Of a stretch of DNA of 64,000 bases, positions 50,921 to 61,614 are shown piece by piece. The translations under genes were made by a program, and so were the position numbers. The stretch covers positions 59,056-123,055 of the forward strand of contig CAKOGP040002391.1 in the NCBI GenBank assembly GCA_933822405.4. Reading direction: 5' to 3'. The notes beneath the pieces are model-generated. The model made no database searches and was not told where the DNA came from. It saw only the letters and a program-made list of their open reading frames with translations. The first letter of the stretch is position 1, and the number at the start of each line of letters is the position of its first letter. The DNA comes from Cylindrotheca closterium (Eukaryota; Bacillariophyta; Bacillariophyceae; Bacillariales; Bacillariaceae).

Positions 50921-51211
50921 ATGAGCAACGAATCTTCCGCAAATAGAAACAGCACTGATGAAACCAGTCTTGCTGCATTGGTATCCACATATTGGTGGGT
51001 ACCAACAGTGTTTGCTGTGACTCTCGGAACCTTCTTTATGGGTGGTTCGAAATCCACAACAAGCACAAGAACAACACCATCATCTTCGAATGCAGCATTG
51101 CTGAAAACAGCTTCCGCTTCGATGATTGGAGGCGGTGGTGATGGCCACTTTTTGAACGGTGTACCATCTGCATTGTTTCCACGTGCGAGGGCATCACAAG
51201 GAAGTCTATGA
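50921..51211 (+). CDS. Stand-alone copy of the sulfotransferase C-terminal anchor and tail
   Basis: 96 residues, single exon. The sequence STYWWVPTVFAVTLGTFFMGGSK parallels TYMWIPMILG...FAVTLGRSFFTGGSK of the gene at 46158-47138 (first part, then the anchor). The endings are also shared: FPRARASQGSL against FPRARSSQGSL. The catalytic domain is absent. A 25-residue polar start precedes the anchor. Homology continues about 150 bp into the 3' flank (TTCGAATCAT, GCACATC(C/T)GAAAGTC, CCGCTGTCTACT). It could be an expressed micro-membrane protein, since the frame, anchor and tail are intact, or a young pseudogene. Confidence 0.62.
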   Translation: MSNESSANRNSTDETSLAALVSTYWWVPTVFAVTLGTFFMGGSKSTTSTRTTPSSSNAALLKTASASMIGGGGDGHFLNGVPSALFPRARASQGSL

Positions 51212-52624
51212 TTCTATGATTCACCAGCAATATAATCCGTTGACCATCGCGTTCGAATCATCATTGTCCTTGTTTCAGCAGCTACTACTACTAAACAATT
51301 GTTTTTGATGGATTCATGCACATCTGAAAGTCCAAAGTGGAATCCGCTGTCTACTTCATGACTATCTGGTTTTATGTGGTGAATTAAAGAAACGATGCAA
51401 GACGATCTTATTTTTGTTTACTTGATCGCTATTGCTGAATATTGAACGAACTGAACTCATCATGAAAATGACCTCCAAGACAAGAACTTATACATTACTG
51501 ACACGAAAACTGCAGCTTAACATGAAAGCAATAGTCTTTGTTTGCATATCAATCTTCTCGCTTTATTCTATGCTATGCTATGGCTTTATGGATTTATAAG
51601 TGACATTGGCAAGCGTCAGAACATGGACGTTGGAACATTTTCAGTTTGTGTCATTCCACAAGAATGTGTTCAGATTCAAAGAATGTGGTTGAATGAGCAA
51701 TGCTGAACATCTTTGCATTTGAGTGACGAGTTGCATGCCATTTAGAAGAATAACTAGCGTATTCTATCAAAAGGTACAGTAGTAGGTACCCTGGTACCGT
51801 GTGTTTGCTGCAGTTCAGAGGCCAGAGAGGGCAGAGGTATCTTCAGGCCAGAGATCCGGGTCTCTTTTCTAGACATTTTGGACGACTGACTGACTCCTCC
51901 TCGAAGAGACTTCGGGTACAGCAATATGATACCACGTGAGCCGATGACGATTGTCGGACTAATTTGGCGGGTTCGATTTTTTGCAGTTGACAAAGCGCAA
52001 ACGCTAAATTGATAAAAGTCCGTTCTTAAATGCCGTCCATTTCACATTTAATGAAGCACAATGTATGTTGTAGATTATATCCAGACATGAAGAGTGTATA
52101 TTTCCGAACGAATGACGTTTTCGGTTTAGATTTTGTTTCGCCTGTGGATGTGGTGGGAGACTGTGTTCCAGGAAGGCTCGAGAGACGGCATTCAGAGGAA
52201 GGAAAAAGATTACGACCAGAAACTTCTGAATTCGTCTTATCTTTGGACAGTCAAGAGAGATATCACAATCGCTCTCCTCATCCAAGTCAATCAGCTTACT
52301 GTTGGGCCATCTCGCTACGCTCGCTATCGCAACAAACGGACGTGACATTCAGCGCTTTCTTCAAAAACGACTGATTTCCAAAATTCTTCAGAACGTTCCT
52401 GTCATCAGAATATCTTTCTTTTGAGTGTTCCGCGGACAATACAACGGAACTACTTATCCTCTAAACTTGGAAACAACGCTCTTGTCTTGGTAGAAGAGTC
52501 TTCAGTTGCCGCAGAAGTGACCATTTGCAACCAGAAGCTCTCAACAGCAACTCAGGAGAAACACACAGTCTCTCACTGACATCATCGTCTCGCACTCACA
52601 AACTAAAGTTGAAATTCAAACAAA
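51212..52624. other. Intergenic, no gene seen
   Basis: 1413 bp. The first 170 bp are homologous to the flank after 47138. Overlapping opposed frames at 52004-52374 lack recognisable products. GGTACC-type motifs lie at about 51771-51800. Confidence 0.5.
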
Positions 52625-54321
52625 ATGGCAGAGGAAGAAGGACACGAAAACATGGCCATTGTTGGGGTACTCATAGGCTTGATTACCTTCCTAAGTTTCG
52701 TCTTGGTATGGATCATGTTTCCGCCTCTGATGGATTTAATTCGAAGGAAAATGCCAGTGTCACAGAAACGGATTGACCGACGGTATGCGACAATTGATGG
52801 TTGGCTTATCAGCAAGGTACGATTATATCTCAAAGACGAAGAACCCGAACTCAACTTCTGGCAACTGGACTCACCCAATATCACTCTCTATTTCTTTCAA
52901 CGCTGCCTACTACTGTCAAAAAACAGAGAGTCCAACCGCATGATGCCTGCTGTGAACTGTTAATCAGACAGTTGGCGGAGAATCCCGAAAAGTATGTCAA
53001 GCCACCATGCACCAGCTGCTCATCGGATACATCTTCGGCAACACAATCTTCCTGCTCTGGTAGCTCTTGCAGTGGTTGCAGCAACTCCTCTAGCAACAAG
53101 AAAGATGCACCACCACCTCAAAAACGATATATCTTTAATCCGGGCGCCATGCTCACCAAACTATCATCTATTCATTGGGAAACGGAGGATGCTGATAAAC
53201 AAAAGGGCGACGACATGATAGAAGAAGATCCAGAACTTCAGTTGGAGGAGCCTCAGGATGATCAATCGGTTAGTACAGATGGCGACGATTTGATGGATGA
53301 TAATGGGGATATTATGAATAAAAAATGTGCCATTTGCTTGGAAAAGTTTCGTATCGGCGAGGCTGTTTCTTGGTCGTGTGACATTTCTTGCCAACACGTC
53401 TTTCACCACGAGTGCCTGAGGAATTGGTTGCTTCGCCGGGTTCAATGTCCGTGCTGTCGAACCATTGTTCTTCCAGTCGACAAGCCGAAGCTAAAATTGC
53501 AATCTAGCAAGCGACCGCGGCGATTGTTTGGTGGAGAAAAGTTCACTTCCGAAGAGCTGAAAGAAATGGCCTCTGTACGATCCAAGTATTTGACACGAAC
53601 CTACTTTTGTGTGGAAGAGGGATTGATCATACTCCGGTCAATAGAAGATGACCGAAAGAAAAGGGAAGCAGCAGCAGCGGCAGCCTCGAAGGCAGCACCT
53701 ACAACCAATGATACCGAAAGGACTGTAAAAGACGACGAAGATACCAATTCATCCTGCTCTAGCACTCCCTCCGAGACGAAACGAAACTTTCTGTTTTGGA
53801 AGTGCAAACGCCAAGATGATACCGCTGATGGGAATGGAAGTGATCTTTTAAATACAACTAGAAGCATGTGCAGTGGTGACAGCTTTGGAGATGTAGATGA
53901 CGAAGAGGGTGCTACACCATACCAGTTGCGTCGTTGCAGCACAGGCCCAACCATAAGCATGGGAAGTGGCCCCAGTGAAGCCTTTGACAGTTCTGCGTTT
54001 GATGACTCGGATTTGGAAGCTGCCGACTCGACCGATGCCAGCGAGACCGATCAAGGCCTCGGTAATAGCTGCCGAACGAGCGACGATGAATATGGCCGCA
54101 GCTACAGGTCTGATCATGACCTTGGCAGCAGTTACCAGACGAACGAAGATGAAGATGGTCGCGACATTATCAAAAGTTGCCGGGCAAGTGAGGATGGAAT
54201 TGATGATGTATCTTCTTCATCTTCATCCGCTGAAAAAAAGGACAACGAAGAAGAACCAATCGACCAAAGTGAACGGACTCATAATGGTATGGAGATTGTC
54301 CACCTTGACGTTATTGCCTAA
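52625..54321 (+). CDS. Membrane-anchored RING-H2 E3 ubiquitin ligase
   Basis: Exons 52625-52816 and 52927-54321 with a 110-bp GT-AG intron give 528 residues. A membrane segment lies at about 11-33. The RING-H2 domain is at about 198-246: CAICLEKF, then CDISCQHVFHHECLRNWLL and CPCC, in the C3H2C3 spacing. Such single-pass RING-H2 proteins recruit E2 enzymes to ubiquitinate membrane or cytosolic targets. A Cys/Ser-rich stretch (SSCSGSSCSGCSNSSS) lies between anchor and RING. The C-terminal 250 residues are acidic and disordered, with a repeated (S)SCRxSDDEYGRSYRS-like element. Without splicing, the first frame ends soon after the anchor, so the intron is well supported. Confidence 0.83.
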
Positions 54322-54545
54322 TCTGGTGAAATTTTAGATACCTGTAAGCTAGCTTTGTACATATACACAACATGGTTGCATAGTGCTAGTGATGCCTGCA
54401 GCTATTAGAGTTCATTGTCGATATGATTGGACCCATTGAAGCTATAACTATACCGGTATAACCATCGTCTGATCTCGACCCTTCGACTCCTTTGACACGA
54501 TTCACCATTTGCTATGCACGACTATATATTTTTATTGGCATTGCC

Positions 54546-55829
54546 ATGACTTATTATCATCGCTGGCTTCAGACTTTAGGAATATGCTGCTTGCTTTTCT
54601 TGTCAGACATAACAGCACATGAAGATGACGGCGCTGACAAGGTGTGGCAAGGGTGCAGCACCTTCTTGGCACCTTCTCTGTCCACAGCCATGGGTTGGGG
54701 AGTCTTTGCAGGGCGATCCTTCCAGGAAGGAGAAATCGTGGACCTGGCGTCTCTGATCTTACCAATGCCCAAGCCAAGTCCTCAAGTCGAGAATTCTGTT
54801 CTAGATGACTATATTTATGGATATCACAGAGTGCACTTCACTCCCGAGATTCGATTGGAAGAAATGCTAGGAGTTCTGACTGGCATGTCCATGATTTTCA
54901 ACTCTCATCCGACGGAACCCAATTTGGAATACACGGCATTTGGGAGAGAGCCAGCCCTCGATGTCCCTAATGCTAGCAATGCAGTGGGGTTTCGAGCCAA
55001 AAGGTTCATTCGAGCTGGAGAGGAACTCTTTTCCCACTACGGCAACAAGGAGAACAATGATTGGTTCGAGATTCGGAGAATACCTCTTCGATATCCCGAA
55101 ACGAGCCAAACGATGCCACTTAGTAAAGACATTCTGGAAGAATACTGCTCAAAAGTAAACAGTGGTATAGGACGACCCACCTGGGAAGGACGGATACTAC
55201 CCATCTTGCCTCCGAAAGAAGTTGTTGGATTCCATCTCGACCCATCCTATCTTCCGCCATGGGACGCTGGTTACCAAGAAGCGAGAGCCAAAGTTGATAT
55301 TGTCAGTGGCCAGCGCATTGAAATATCAACCGGACTCTTGATGTCACAAAAGTTGCTGCAAGGTAGCATCCTCGAACCCATCGCTGTTTCCTATCAAGAC
55401 TTGGCACCAACGGACCGAGCACGACTGTTGGATCTCCGAAAGCGTGGCCAACTTCAGCTCCAGTATCAAGGGCCTGACACAAAATGGCACCGCGTTGATT
55501 TATTAGAAGGATCCAATTTGGAAGACATTGCTATTTTCCCCGCTTCGGGAAGCATTGGAATGATTCGACGTGTCGCCGAACAGCAACAAAACGGTATTAC
55601 CAATTGCCGCATGCTGATTAGTGCCAAAGAAGGCAATGATAGTGCCGGCGTCTTGTTGGAACTTGTTGCTACAAAGAATATTGCTGCCGGGGAAGTACTA
55701 GTGTTAAGTCTGCCAAGTGCCACAGAAAGCAAAACCTACCAAAGCTTGGTGAACGAAATTAAAGTGACAGGCATGCCGTTTGCAGAGAAAGGAGAACAAC
55801 ATCAAATCGCCTTGAACCAAGAACTATGA
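54546..55829 (+). CDS. Secreted or ER-targeted SET-domain protein
   Basis: 427 residues from the ATG at 54546. The frame is open a little upstream but has no ATG there. A signal peptide is predicted at about 1-24 (LGICCLLFLSDITAHE). SET-domain elements follow: GWGVFAGRSFQEGEIV (about 49-64), MIFNSHPTEPNLEY, where active enzymes have NHSCxPN, and FRAKRFIRAGEELFSHYG. The latter matches the end motif GEELxxxYG. SET enzymes methylate lysines using S-adenosylmethionine. The altered Asn-His motif and the signal peptide make a chromatin role unlikely and activity uncertain. A second, weaker unit with LVATKNIAAGEVLVL lies near the C-terminus, so the fold may be duplicated. It converges with the next gene, 48 bp apart. 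Confidence 0.72.
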   Translation: MTYYHRWLQTLGICCLLFLSDITAHEDDGADKVWQGCSTFLAPSLSTAMGWGVFAGRSFQEGEIVDLASLILPMPKPSPQVENSVLDDYIYGYHRVHFTPEIRLEEMLGVLTGMSMIFNSHPTEPNLEYTAFGREPALDVPNASNAVGFRAKRFIRAGEELFSHYGNKENNDWFEIRRIPLRYPETSQTMPLSKDILEEYCSKVNSGIGRPTWEGRILPILPPKEVVGFHLDPSYLPPWDAGYQEARAKVDIVSGQRIEISTGLLMSQKLLQGSILEPIAVSYQDLAPTDRARLLDLRKRGQLQLQYQGPDTKWHRVDLLEGSNLEDIAIFPASGSIGMIRRVAEQQQNGITNCRMLISAKEGNDSAGVLLELVATKNIAAGEVLVLSLPSATESKTYQSLVNEIKVTGMPFAEKGEQHQIALNQEL

Positions 55830-55877
55830 TATGAGAACTAGTTTGAGAGGGAAAAGATAGCGTATGCTATGTCTGCT

Positions 55878-58028
55878 TTACTCTTCATCCTCCTTGTGCG
55901 TGCGCAAGAACCCTAACAATTTTGCTTTCCCCCTTCCCAAGGGAGACTTCGACGGCCTATTTGGAGACCTCGTCGAATGATTCGGTTGACGCCCTTTTAA
56001 GTTTGATGACCGCGGCTTAGCAGCGGGTCGTTCCGATTGTATTCCTGGCATCCTTCCGGCTGTTACTTCTCTGTCTATTACTTCAGAAATATGACCCGAG
56101 TTTTTCAGTTCAATTATGTCTTCTGCTTCTTTCCGCATCTTGACAAGCTCTTTCTTGTCCCGTCTATATAATTCCAGTCTTTTCGCCCTGCTAGCTGATG
56201 CCTTGTCGTCGTCTTTTTCTTCACTTTCATCTGGTTCTGTTGCAAGAGCTATCTGTCTTGATAATGTGTTCTTTCGTGAATAATAATTCTCCAACTCCAA
56301 TTCTGCGAGTTCGAAGTAGGCATTTCCAGACATTTCTGCGCCACCGTCCAAGGCTTGTCTCAGCGGAGAGTAACCCTTGGAAGCGATGAAGGAGACTTTA
56401 CCGCTTGCACGCTGGAACCCTCGTGGATGTTTCTGGCAAATAGTCTCGATCCGTTGTCGTATTCCGAGGCTGGTTGGATACCAAACGTCGCGGCAGGTGT
56501 CGGCGTACAAAGCATCTGATTGCATCAAGGTATCGTACACGTCCTTCCAACCTGGATCACATAGGATCCACTTGGGGTTCAAAGGAAATACAAAACCTTC
56601 CTGTAGCTTTTCAATCAGTAAGCTTTGAAGTTGTTCGACATCGAGGTACCTCCAAGGGACACCATCTAATGTATCACTGACCAACAAGAAATCTTCGTCA
56701 ATCTCTTGAGGAAAACCATAGTTGAAACATTCCGAACCGTGCCGTACAGCACCCGTGTCTTTCATCCTCGAGGCGGCTTTTTCCATGATGCCATACGACT
56801 TGGGATCACCGTATCCATAGGGTGGAGAATCGAAATTGATTCCAGCTTGGTGGGCATCCTTCTTTATGTCTAGCCATCGAATTGTCCAAGGGTCTGGACT
56901 CATATGACAATCGCTAAGAACTTCCTCAATTTTATCGACTTCCCACATCATAAGATCTTCTTGCTCTCTCGGTAGATTGCACCCGAACCAAAGTGCTTCT
57001 CTTCGCCAACCAAGTAAGAAGCAATCGAAATCACTAACCACGGGTATTACATTTCCATTCTCTTCGTAAGCAATAAGTAAGGTCTGTGGTCGCATGGCTT
57101 TCTCTTTATCATACTGGAGCAGAACGGGTATTGGTGCACTTGAGTTTGGATTACTTGCGGCAGCTTTGGTTGCTTTCTTCAGGGTGTCATTGTTGGCATC
57201 TTGAAAACCAGGCGAGGATGCTCTTCCAGTGGCAGTTCCATCTGTACTGTCATCGGTTCGAGTAATGTTTTGTGCTACGACTACCGCAGTCCAGAAGAGT
57301 CTCATTCCCAATTCAATTCCATACGATTCTGGCGCAAACTTGTCCAGCATTTCCATTTCCTCAATTTGATCAGACGCTGAAGCAAGATCTAAGTCTTCCG
57401 AATCCTCGTGAAACTTTGCAAAATTTCTCATCCTTTTGACGACTTCCTTTCGCGCAGCCTCGCTATGATAATAGACCCGTAACCTCGATGAATATGCAAT
57501 GGGCATAATCTTGGCTTTATCCATTTCTTCACTGATCTGGAGAAAGGGAACAAAGGCACTAAGAATACCTTTCTTTGCTGATTTGCCCTTGATATCCAGT
57601 CCTTTGCCTACGCCAGTGCCTTCCATCATCTTTCTCATGGCATCATTGCTGCACGGTCGCCATACTGTCAGAATACTGGATTTGTCAAACAAGTTTCCAA
57701 TCTTTTTCTTCAGTCTGACAAGAACACTCTCCCGTTTATCGGGCATCTCTTCCTCTCCGCCCCCCAATTCCCAGTCAGTGATGCCTTCATCTCCTGTATC
57801 ATCGTCAACAAAGTCATCAGCACCTTCCGATGCCACTTGATTGAAGAATTTCAGAATTTTATATCTTGGATCCAAACGACGAAAGCTGATCAGCCATCGG
57901 TCTATCTTCTTTGCTAATTCAGGATCAAGTTTTCCATCCTTTCGCGCGTTTATGTTCAGGGTAGTTCCTCCATTCATCTTTGAAATCTGTTCGTCAACTC
58001 TGTCTAATATCTTTTGCCTCCGGCGCAT
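55878..58028 (-). CDS. Large protein of unknown function
   Basis: 716 residues, single exon. No named domain recognised. The central part, about residues 315-560, looks globular and conserved in style: QTLLIAYEENGNVIPVVSDFDCFLLGWRR (first 20: QTLLIAYEENGNVIPVVSDF), WEVDKIEEVL, PPYGYGDPKSYGIME and GSECFNYGFPQEIDEDFLLVSD. A helical, charged segment with RRDKKELVKMRKEAEDIIEL follows, and the end is Ser/Arg/Pro-rich and basic. No signal peptide or membrane segment. I think related proteins exist in diatoms but cannot name one. The gene's stop lies only 48 bp from the stop of the SET gene, so the 3' ends may overlap as antisense transcripts. Confidence 0.7.
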   Translation of the reverse strand: MRRRQKILDRVDEQISKMNGGTTLNINARKDGKLDPELAKKIDRWLISFRRLDPRYKILKFFNQVASEGADDFVDDDTGDEGITDWELGGGEEEMPDKRESVLVRLKKKIGNLFDKSSILTVWRPCSNDAMRKMMEGTGVGKGLDIKGKSAKKGILSAFVPFLQISEEMDKAKIMPIAYSSRLRVYYHSEAARKEVVKRMRNFAKFHEDSEDLDLASASDQIEEMEMLDKFAPESYGIELGMRLFWTAVVVAQNITRTDDSTDGTATGRASSPGFQDANNDTLKKATKAAASNPNSSAPIPVLLQYDKEKAMRPQTLLIAYEENGNVIPVVSDFDCFLLGWRREALWFGCNLPREQEDLMMWEVDKIEEVLSDCHMSPDPWTIRWLDIKKDAHQAGINFDSPPYGYGDPKSYGIMEKAASRMKDTGAVRHGSECFNYGFPQEIDEDFLLVSDTLDGVPWRYLDVEQLQSLLIEKLQEGFVFPLNPKWILCDPGWKDVYDTLMQSDALYADTCRDVWYPTSLGIRQRIETICQKHPRGFQRASGKVSFIASKGYSPLRQALDGGAEMSGNAYFELAELELENYYSRKNTLSRQIALATEPDESEEKDDDKASASRAKRLELYRRDKKELVKMRKEAEDIIELKNSGHISEVIDREVTAGRMPGIQSERPAAKPRSSNLKGRQPNHSTRSPNRPSKSPLGRGKAKLLGFLRTHKEDEE

Positions 58029-59210
58029 CAGATATCAGATTTTATTGTGAAACGCTTCAGGAAACTTCAAGAGACTTCAGGAAACCCTCTTATTTCAACG
58101 TGATTAAAAGTCTATGACTACTAATACGATGATACGATGATACGATGATAGAAATGATGGTGAAGGCCCTCTTTTGCGTTCTTTGCTGCTCTGGATATTA
58201 TCGTTTCAGTACGAGTATCGGTTCTGAACTGTCGGCTTCAGCTGGTTGCTGCAGTACGAGTACCAGCTGGGTTTCAGGCTCACCTTACACGCCTTCTTTT
58301 CACCCTTGGTCCAATCCCGGAAAAGATGTCTGAATTATACGCATAGTAACATACTGAAGACTACGTAGAAGAATACCCCACAAGGCAAGAGGTGCTGTTT
58401 GAGGTCATTCTGTCAACGGTTGATTTTTTCAATCTGCGAACACTTCGATCTCTTTCAAAATGAGAAGATATTTGGTCGGTATGGTACTGATATAGTTCTT
58501 AGTTGACTCACTCGATTGACTGACTCATCCACGGGACCACTGACTTCAAGACGAATTTCAATACCAAGACTGCGGTATCGTTATCGTGTCGTATCATATC
58601 GTATACCAAATGCTCTCGTGTCTCTTGGGGCTAAAAACGCTGGAATCAATCTTGAACTGTAACATACTCCTTCTTGGGTGCCGGTGGTACTGGTACCCGG
58701 TATTCGTACCAGGTGTTTGTACTACAACTTCAATACTAAGAAATTCAAGAATAATGATGATGATTATGATTCAAAGGCGAAGACTACCAGTACCAGCTGC
58801 AGATGGCCATTTCATTCTTCTTGGATGATATTCGTACCAAGTATTATTACGATAGTTGTATTATGATACAATTTCATTAATGTCGAGACTTCCCCCTTGA
58901 CGCCTCCACCACAGCATCATGCGCTGTAAAGTACCTCCTGTACTGTACAGTAACGTTCCGCCTTCCGTAGTTAGGTACTGGTATAGTGCTTAGTGGACTC
59001 GACTCGACTGACTGACTTGCGGGACCATTGTGAAACAAGAAGTTCAATACCAAGACTGCGGTGTCAGATGTCTCCCGCCCTCTCGATTGATTCATGGAGG
59101 GCTAAAAACACTGAGATCAATCTTGAGCTGTAACATGCCTCCCCCCTTCTCGGTTATCTGGCGGCACCCGGTGCCACGGTCCACGGTACTTGTACTCGTA
59201 CTCGTACTCA
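58029..59210. other. Intergenic with a diverged direct duplication
   Basis: No supported gene. Segments at about 58480-58760 and 58973-59205 are diverged copies (shared TCAATACCAAGACTGCGGT, GGGCTAAAAAC and ATCAATCTTGA(A/G)CTGTAACAT). Confidence 0.55.
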
Positions 59211-60384
59211 ATAGTTGTTCTTGTGGCATCAACTGTAACTTCAATACCCCCAAGTTCAATTCCATTCCCCTACAGTGATACTCCATTCACACATGATCAA
59301 AAGTGCTGGAAGAAGAATCTTCGAGAGGACCCACAGCATCAGCGGTAACAACGTACTTCAACTCGGTTGCCACTCTGGGTACCGGTACCGGTAACAGTAA
59401 CAGTAGTTGTTGTGGCATCACCAGCACCAGGTTCTTTTGTATCATCATGATGATCATGATTGATACGATAATAGAGTAGCGGTATTCTTGTGTGACATGC
59501 ATTATGATGGGGAGCACTCTTCATAAGTAGTACTGGTACTACTATCCTAACCTCCATCGCAAAGAGTGTTCAATCGCACTAGTTCAGTATCGTATATAAA
59601 GCATGTTAAAATATAGGTCTTACGGTATTATACATGTTACATTTAAAAAATAGGAAGGGTTATAGTATCGACATCCCAAAACTGAGTATATGTAGCGCCA
59701 ATCAGAATCAGAACGGTCTAGGCAGCGCTTGCAGCGGGTGGCCGATTCAGAACGACGTTGCGGTAGAATCCGCGAACGACAACTTCTTCGTTCTTGTTTG
59801 TGGTTTGAGCGTTGTCGGAAATGAGCGTCAGGACTGACAAGAGCTTATCGAAGCATCGAGCGGCAATCACTTCGCCATTGATGGATGTTCCAGCTTCCGA
59901 TCGCCATTGATGGATGATACCACAGTTGTTCAAAATGGAGAGAACGAACATCAGATTCGATGGAAAGCCAGAGCTCCCCACCACCATGTTCTCCTGTTGC
60001 ATGGTATATAAGTGTTCGTATACATGCAGAGCTTTTTGAAGATCCGAATCAGGGTCATTCGAATCCAAAGCGGAGAGATGGTGGGTCAGTGCCAGGTTGA
60101 ATAGAATGATGGAGGTAACATCGTGTTGTGATATTCCAGCCGCAGCAACCTCGGGAGAGATGCGAATGGCATCAGAGTACATGAATGGAAAGTCCGGGTC
60201 GACGGAGGAGCTCATTGGATGTCCCTTCGCCATGCATTCATCGAGGCTGATGGAAGGCTTGAAAGAGGAGACTCCAGCATCACATACTGCACTCTCCATG
60301 CCGCCAGCACAGTCACAGTTCTGGTACGCTTGGAATGCCGCGCACAGCGTGGAAGATGCCTCGTCATAAGCGCCTTCTTCAATC
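59211..60384. repeat. 1174-bp tandem duplication, unit 1
   Basis: Repeated at 60385-61558 with no difference noticed by eye. It starts ATAGTTGTTCTTGTGG and ends TCTTCAATC. A 2-bp AT overlap is seen at the junction. The unit includes the TPR-like gene minus its first 18 codons and about 500 bp of downstream sequence with a GGTACCGGTACCGG motif. Confidence 0.92.
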
Positions 60385-60386
60385 AT
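59718..60386 (-). CDS. Short helical TPR-like protein, member C, 5'-truncated
   Basis: 222 residues from the internal ATG. It is identical over its whole length to residues 19-240 of the downstream copy (60892-61614). The duplication junction falls exactly at this Met codon, so the original first 18 residues and the promoter are missing. It may be a pseudogene or may use the new upstream sequence (the spacer copied from 59211 on). Family pattern as in member D. Confidence 0.7.
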   Translation of the reverse strand: MIEEGAYDEASSTLCAAFQAYQNCDCAGGMESAVCDAGVSSFKPSISLDECMAKGHPMSSSVDPDFPFMYSDAIRISPEVAAAGISQHDVTSIILFNLALTHHLSALDSNDPDSDLQKALHVYEHLYTMQQENMVVGSSGFPSNLMFVLSILNNCGIIHQWRSEAGTSINGEVIAARCFDKLLSVLTLISDNAQTTNKNEEVVVRGFYRNVVLNRPPAASAA

Positions 60387-61558
60387 AGTTGTTCTTGTGG
60401 CATCAACTGTAACTTCAATACCCCCAAGTTCAATTCCATTCCCCTACAGTGATACTCCATTCACACATGATCAAAAGTGCTGGAAGAAGAATCTTCGAGA
60501 GGACCCACAGCATCAGCGGTAACAACGTACTTCAACTCGGTTGCCACTCTGGGTACCGGTACCGGTAACAGTAACAGTAGTTGTTGTGGCATCACCAGCA
60601 CCAGGTTCTTTTGTATCATCATGATGATCATGATTGATACGATAATAGAGTAGCGGTATTCTTGTGTGACATGCATTATGATGGGGAGCACTCTTCATAA
60701 GTAGTACTGGTACTACTATCCTAACCTCCATCGCAAAGAGTGTTCAATCGCACTAGTTCAGTATCGTATATAAAGCATGTTAAAATATAGGTCTTACGGT
60801 ATTATACATGTTACATTTAAAAAATAGGAAGGGTTATAGTATCGACATCCCAAAACTGAGTATATGTAGCGCCAATCAGAATCAGAACGGTCTAGGCAGC
60901 GCTTGCAGCGGGTGGCCGATTCAGAACGACGTTGCGGTAGAATCCGCGAACGACAACTTCTTCGTTCTTGTTTGTGGTTTGAGCGTTGTCGGAAATGAGC
61001 GTCAGGACTGACAAGAGCTTATCGAAGCATCGAGCGGCAATCACTTCGCCATTGATGGATGTTCCAGCTTCCGATCGCCATTGATGGATGATACCACAGT
61101 TGTTCAAAATGGAGAGAACGAACATCAGATTCGATGGAAAGCCAGAGCTCCCCACCACCATGTTCTCCTGTTGCATGGTATATAAGTGTTCGTATACATG
61201 CAGAGCTTTTTGAAGATCCGAATCAGGGTCATTCGAATCCAAAGCGGAGAGATGGTGGGTCAGTGCCAGGTTGAATAGAATGATGGAGGTAACATCGTGT
61301 TGTGATATTCCAGCCGCAGCAACCTCGGGAGAGATGCGAATGGCATCAGAGTACATGAATGGAAAGTCCGGGTCGACGGAGGAGCTCATTGGATGTCCCT
61401 TCGCCATGCATTCATCGAGGCTGATGGAAGGCTTGAAAGAGGAGACTCCAGCATCACATACTGCACTCTCCATGCCGCCAGCACAGTCACAGTTCTGGTA
61501 CGCTTGGAATGCCGCGCACAGCGTGGAAGATGCCTCGTCATAAGCGCCTTCTTCAATC
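60385..61558. repeat. 1174-bp tandem duplication, unit 2
   Basis: Second copy of 59211-60384. The gene in this unit is complete because its first codons and promoter lie just outside the unit (61559 onward). Confidence 0.92.
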
Positions 61559-61614
61559 ATGGCGACTGCAAAGTTGTTATCTTGAATTACTTGGTGTTGC
61601 ATTGTCATTGTCAT
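60892..61614 (-). CDS. Short helical TPR-like protein of diatom-type family, member D
   Basis: 240 residues, single exon, intact. Pattern of the family: QDNNFAVAMIEEGAYDEASSTL, YSDAIRISPE, IILFNLALTHHLSAL, ALHVYEHLY, FVLSILNNCGIIHQWR and ARCFDKLLSVL. It is distant from members A and B but aligns through each helical block. There is a short Cys-rich loop (YQNCDCAGGMESAVCDAG) after the first helices. No signal peptide or membrane segment. Function unknown. The start MTMTMQHQ has an alternative internal Met two residues on. Confidence 0.78.
   Translation of the reverse strand: MTMTMQHQVIQDNNFAVAMIEEGAYDEASSTLCAAFQAYQNCDCAGGMESAVCDAGVSSFKPSISLDECMAKGHPMSSSVDPDFPFMYSDAIRISPEVAAAGISQHDVTSIILFNLALTHHLSALDSNDPDSDLQKALHVYEHLYTMQQENMVVGSSGFPSNLMFVLSILNNCGIIHQWRSEAGTSINGEVIAARCFDKLLSVLTLISDNAQTTNKNEEVVVRGFYRNVVLNRPPAASAA

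Noticed and set aside
52004..52374. Two opposing frames of about 114 codons
   Set aside because: They overlap completely on opposite strands and neither contains a recognisable motif.
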